From Enterobacteriaceae bacterium UBA5654 (GTDB lineage Bacteria; Pseudomonadota; Gammaproteobacteria; Enterobacterales; Enterobacteriaceae): DNA of 63,958 bases. The DNA is taken from positions 27,237-91,194 of the forward strand of contig DIJC01000002.1 of NCBI GenBank assembly GCA_002421005.1, read 5' to 3'. Positions 62,502-63,958 of this stretch are shown one piece after another (position 1 is the first letter of the stretch; the number at the start of each line of letters is the position of its first letter). The notes under the pieces were generated by a model. It was not told the DNA's origin. It did no database searches and was given only the letters and a program-made list of their open reading frames with translations. The position numbers and the translations under genes were made by a program.

Positions 62502-63122
62502 ATGAGTTATACACTGCCATCCCTGCCGTATGCCTATGATGCCCTTGAACCGCATTTCGACAAGCAGACGATGGAAATCCATCACACCAAACATCACCAG
62601 ACCTACGTTAACAACGCCAATGCCGCGCTGGAAAGCCTGCCGGAACTGGCTAACCTGCCGGTAGAAGAACTGATTACCAAACTGGATCAGGTCCCTGCTG
62701 ACAAGAAAACCGTTCTGCGTAACAACGCGGGTGGTCACGCCAACCACAGCCTGTTCTGGAAAGGCCTGAAAAAAGGCACCACGCTTCAGGGCGATCTGAA
62801 AGCGGCTATCGAGCGTGATTTCGGCTCCGTAGACAAATTCAAAGAAGAGTTTGAGAAAGCTGCTGCCACCCGTTTCGGCTCCGGCTGGGCATGGCTGGTG
62901 CTGAAAGACGACAAGCTGGCCGTGGTTTCTACCGCGAACCAGGATTCCCCGCTGATGGGTGAAGCTGTCGCAGGCGTTTCCGGCTTCCCGATCGTCGGTC
63001 TGGACGTGTGGGAACACGCCTACTATCTGAAATTCCAGAACCGCCGCCCGGACTACATCAAAGAGTTCTGGAACGTGGTGAACTGGGATGAAGCCGCAGC
63101 GCGTTTTGCCGCTAAAAAATAA
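62502..63122 (+). CDS. sodA: Manganese superoxide dismutase SodA
   Basis: 206 residues from the ATG at 62502 (GGAGATGATT site), equal to E. coli. Mn ligands in MEIHHTKHHQTYV (His27), GGHANHSLFW (His82) and DVWEHAYY (Asp168, His172). Cytoplasmic dimer that removes superoxide. Ends in a clear terminator. Confidence 0.98.
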   Translation: MSYTLPSLPYAYDALEPHFDKQTMEIHHTKHHQTYVNNANAALESLPELANLPVEELITKLDQVPADKKTVLRNNAGGHANHSLFWKGLKKGTTLQGDLKAAIERDFGSVDKFKEEFEKAAATRFGSGWAWLVLKDDKLAVVSTANQDSPLMGEAVAGVSGFPIVGLDVWEHAYYLKFQNRRPDYIKEFWNVVNWDEAAARFAAKK

Positions 63123-63141
63123 GGTTGCATTCTGAAACCTG

Positions 63142-63170
63142 AAAAGCGAGTCTGATGACTCGCTTTTTTT
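63142..63170 (+). terminator. Intrinsic terminator after sodA
   Basis: AAAAGCGAGTC-TGAT-GACTCGCTTTT followed by more T. Perfect 11-bp stem. Confidence 0.95.
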
Positions 63171-63191
63171 GTATCCGCATAAGGAGCTGCG

Positions 63192-63866
63192 ATGCGCTAC
63201 CCGGTTGATGTTTTTACAGGCAAGGTGCGGGATTACCCCGGAAGCCGCCCCAGCGCGATAGACAAAGTGCAGGTCGATGGTGAACTCACCCTGACCGAAC
63301 GGGGCCTGCAAAACGATGAGCAGGCAGAGAAGAAGATCCACGGCGGCCCGGATCGCGCGCTGTGTCATTATCCCCGCGAGCATTACCGCCACTGGGCGCA
63401 GGAATTCCCCGAACAGGCCGAACTGTTCGTCGCGCCCGCCTTTGGCGAGAACCTGTCAACCGACGGGCTGACCGAGCAGACGGTTTACATCGGCGATATT
63501 TTCCGCTGGGGAGAGACCCTCATTCAGGTGACGCAGCCGCGCTCGCCGTGCTTCAAACTCAATTTTCATTTTGCTATCAGCGACATGGCAACCATTATGC
63601 AGAACAGCGGTAAAACCGGCTGGCTGTATCGGGTGATTGCTGGCGGCAAAGTTGCCGCCGACGCGCCGCTGGAGCTGGCTTCGCGGGTAAGCGATGTGAG
63701 CGTTTATGACGCCGGGGTGATTGCGTGGCGTATGCCGTTTGACGACGAGCAGTACCACCGACTGCTGTCAGCGGCGGGGCTGTCGGCGAGCTGGACGCGC
63801 ACGATGCAAAAGCGGCGTATTAGCGGGAGGATCGAGGATAGCTCCCGGAGATTGTGGGGTAAGTAG
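63192..63866 (+). CDS. yiiM: YiiM, MOSC-domain molybdenum-cofactor protein
   Basis: 224 residues, equal to E. coli. MOSC domain at about 28-165 (GDEQAEKKIHGGPDRALCHYP, FGENLSTDGLTE, and PRSPCFKL with the cofactor Cys), then a small C-terminal alpha domain. E. coli YiiM reduces N-hydroxylated bases such as 6-N-hydroxylaminopurine. E. coli kdgT, between sodA and yiiM, is absent. Confidence 0.95.
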   Translation: MRYPVDVFTGKVRDYPGSRPSAIDKVQVDGELTLTERGLQNDEQAEKKIHGGPDRALCHYPREHYRHWAQEFPEQAELFVAPAFGENLSTDGLTEQTVYIGDIFRWGETLIQVTQPRSPCFKLNFHFAISDMATIMQNSGKTGWLYRVIAGGKVAADAPLELASRVSDVSVYDAGVIAWRMPFDDEQYHRLLSAAGLSASWTRTMQKRRISGRIEDSSRRLWGK

Positions 63867-63897
63867 CGGGTTAAGTTGTCGTTAAAGCCTGTGCACC

Positions 63898-63958
63898 GCG
63901 AGCCCTCACCCCAGCCCTCTCCCGGAGGGAGAGGGAGTGATTGGTGCCACGGTTGGGA
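63898..63958. repeat. Partial copy of the dispersed GC-rich element
   Basis: GAGCCCTCACCCCAGCCCTC, then CCGGAGGGAGAGGGAGTGAT and TGGTGCCACGGTT. Same CCTCTCCC/GGGAGAGGG module and adjoining text as in the arrays at 46500 and 51641; cut by the window end. Confidence 0.75.

Noticed and set aside
1..63958. Prophage, integrase or complete insertion sequence explaining the accessory blocks
   Set aside because: No transposase, integrase, phage structural gene or tRNA attachment site was recognised on either strand.

Overview
The window is a stretch of enterobacterial chromosome. The backbone genes occur in the same order as in the Escherichia coli K-12 yihS-to-yiiM region: sulfoquinovose genes, yihXY-dtd-fabY, fdhE-fdoIHG-fdhD, frvRXBA, rhaMDAB-rhaSR, sodA, yiiM. 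Protein lengths and active-site positions also match E. coli closely (FdoG Sec196, YihT Lys193, YihV Asp244). The accessory content and the families of GC-rich intergenic repeats point to an Enterobacter/Leclercia/Lelliottia/Kluyvera-type genus rather than E. coli. The genus is my inference.

Layout. 1-6391: a repeat copy, then sulfoquinovose genes yihS and yihT (-) and yihV (+), without the yihU and csqR that normally sit around yihV, then yihX-yihY-dtd-fabY with overlapping ends. 6404-8289: a small graveyard of toxin-antitoxin systems (intact HigA-type antitoxin, the last residues of its toxin, a deleted NadS-type antitoxin) around an HSL-family esterase. 8466-15173: the selenocysteine formate dehydrogenase-O cluster. 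15189-15723: a cystatin-like small protein and a decayed DM9/DUF3421-like gene. 16107-20806: frvRXBA.

The largest accessory block, 20807 to about 43900, lies between frvA and rhaM, which are neighbours in E. coli. It holds four modules. (a) An ascorbate-type PTS with a phosphofructokinase-like enzyme, a class II aldolase, a P-loop kinase and an unknown 89-residue protein: a self-contained but unassigned sugar pathway. (b) azlCD with a divergent XRE-cupin regulator and a perfect palindromic operator. (c) An alpha-galactoside regulon: ABC importer, LacI-type regulator, GH36 alpha-galactosidase and LacY-type permease, tied together by repeated GAAACGTTTC operators. (d) A beta-glucoside cluster with a GH4 6-phospho-beta-glucosidase, two tandem EIIC permeases and a GntR regulator, plus a divergent RafY-like porin.

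43958-51596: the rhamnose cluster, with a lactaldehyde reductase gene inside the operon and a 76-bp tandem repeat between rhaD and rhaA. The RhaS, RhaR and CRP sites are recognisable. rhaT is absent from its usual place after rhaR. Instead there is a 1-kb tandem repeat array (290-bp and 104-bp periods), a frameshifted remnant of a cytidine-deaminase-fold toxin tip, and a complete private PTS (EIIB, EIIC, and an HPr-EI-EIIA fusion) with a GH38 alpha-mannosidase. A periplasmic metallophosphoesterase follows. sodA and yiiM close the window, which ends in another repeat copy.

Taken together, most of the region takes up and splits unusual sugars, feeding triose phosphates into central metabolism. 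No rRNA, tRNA, CRISPR array or complete insertion sequence was recognised.
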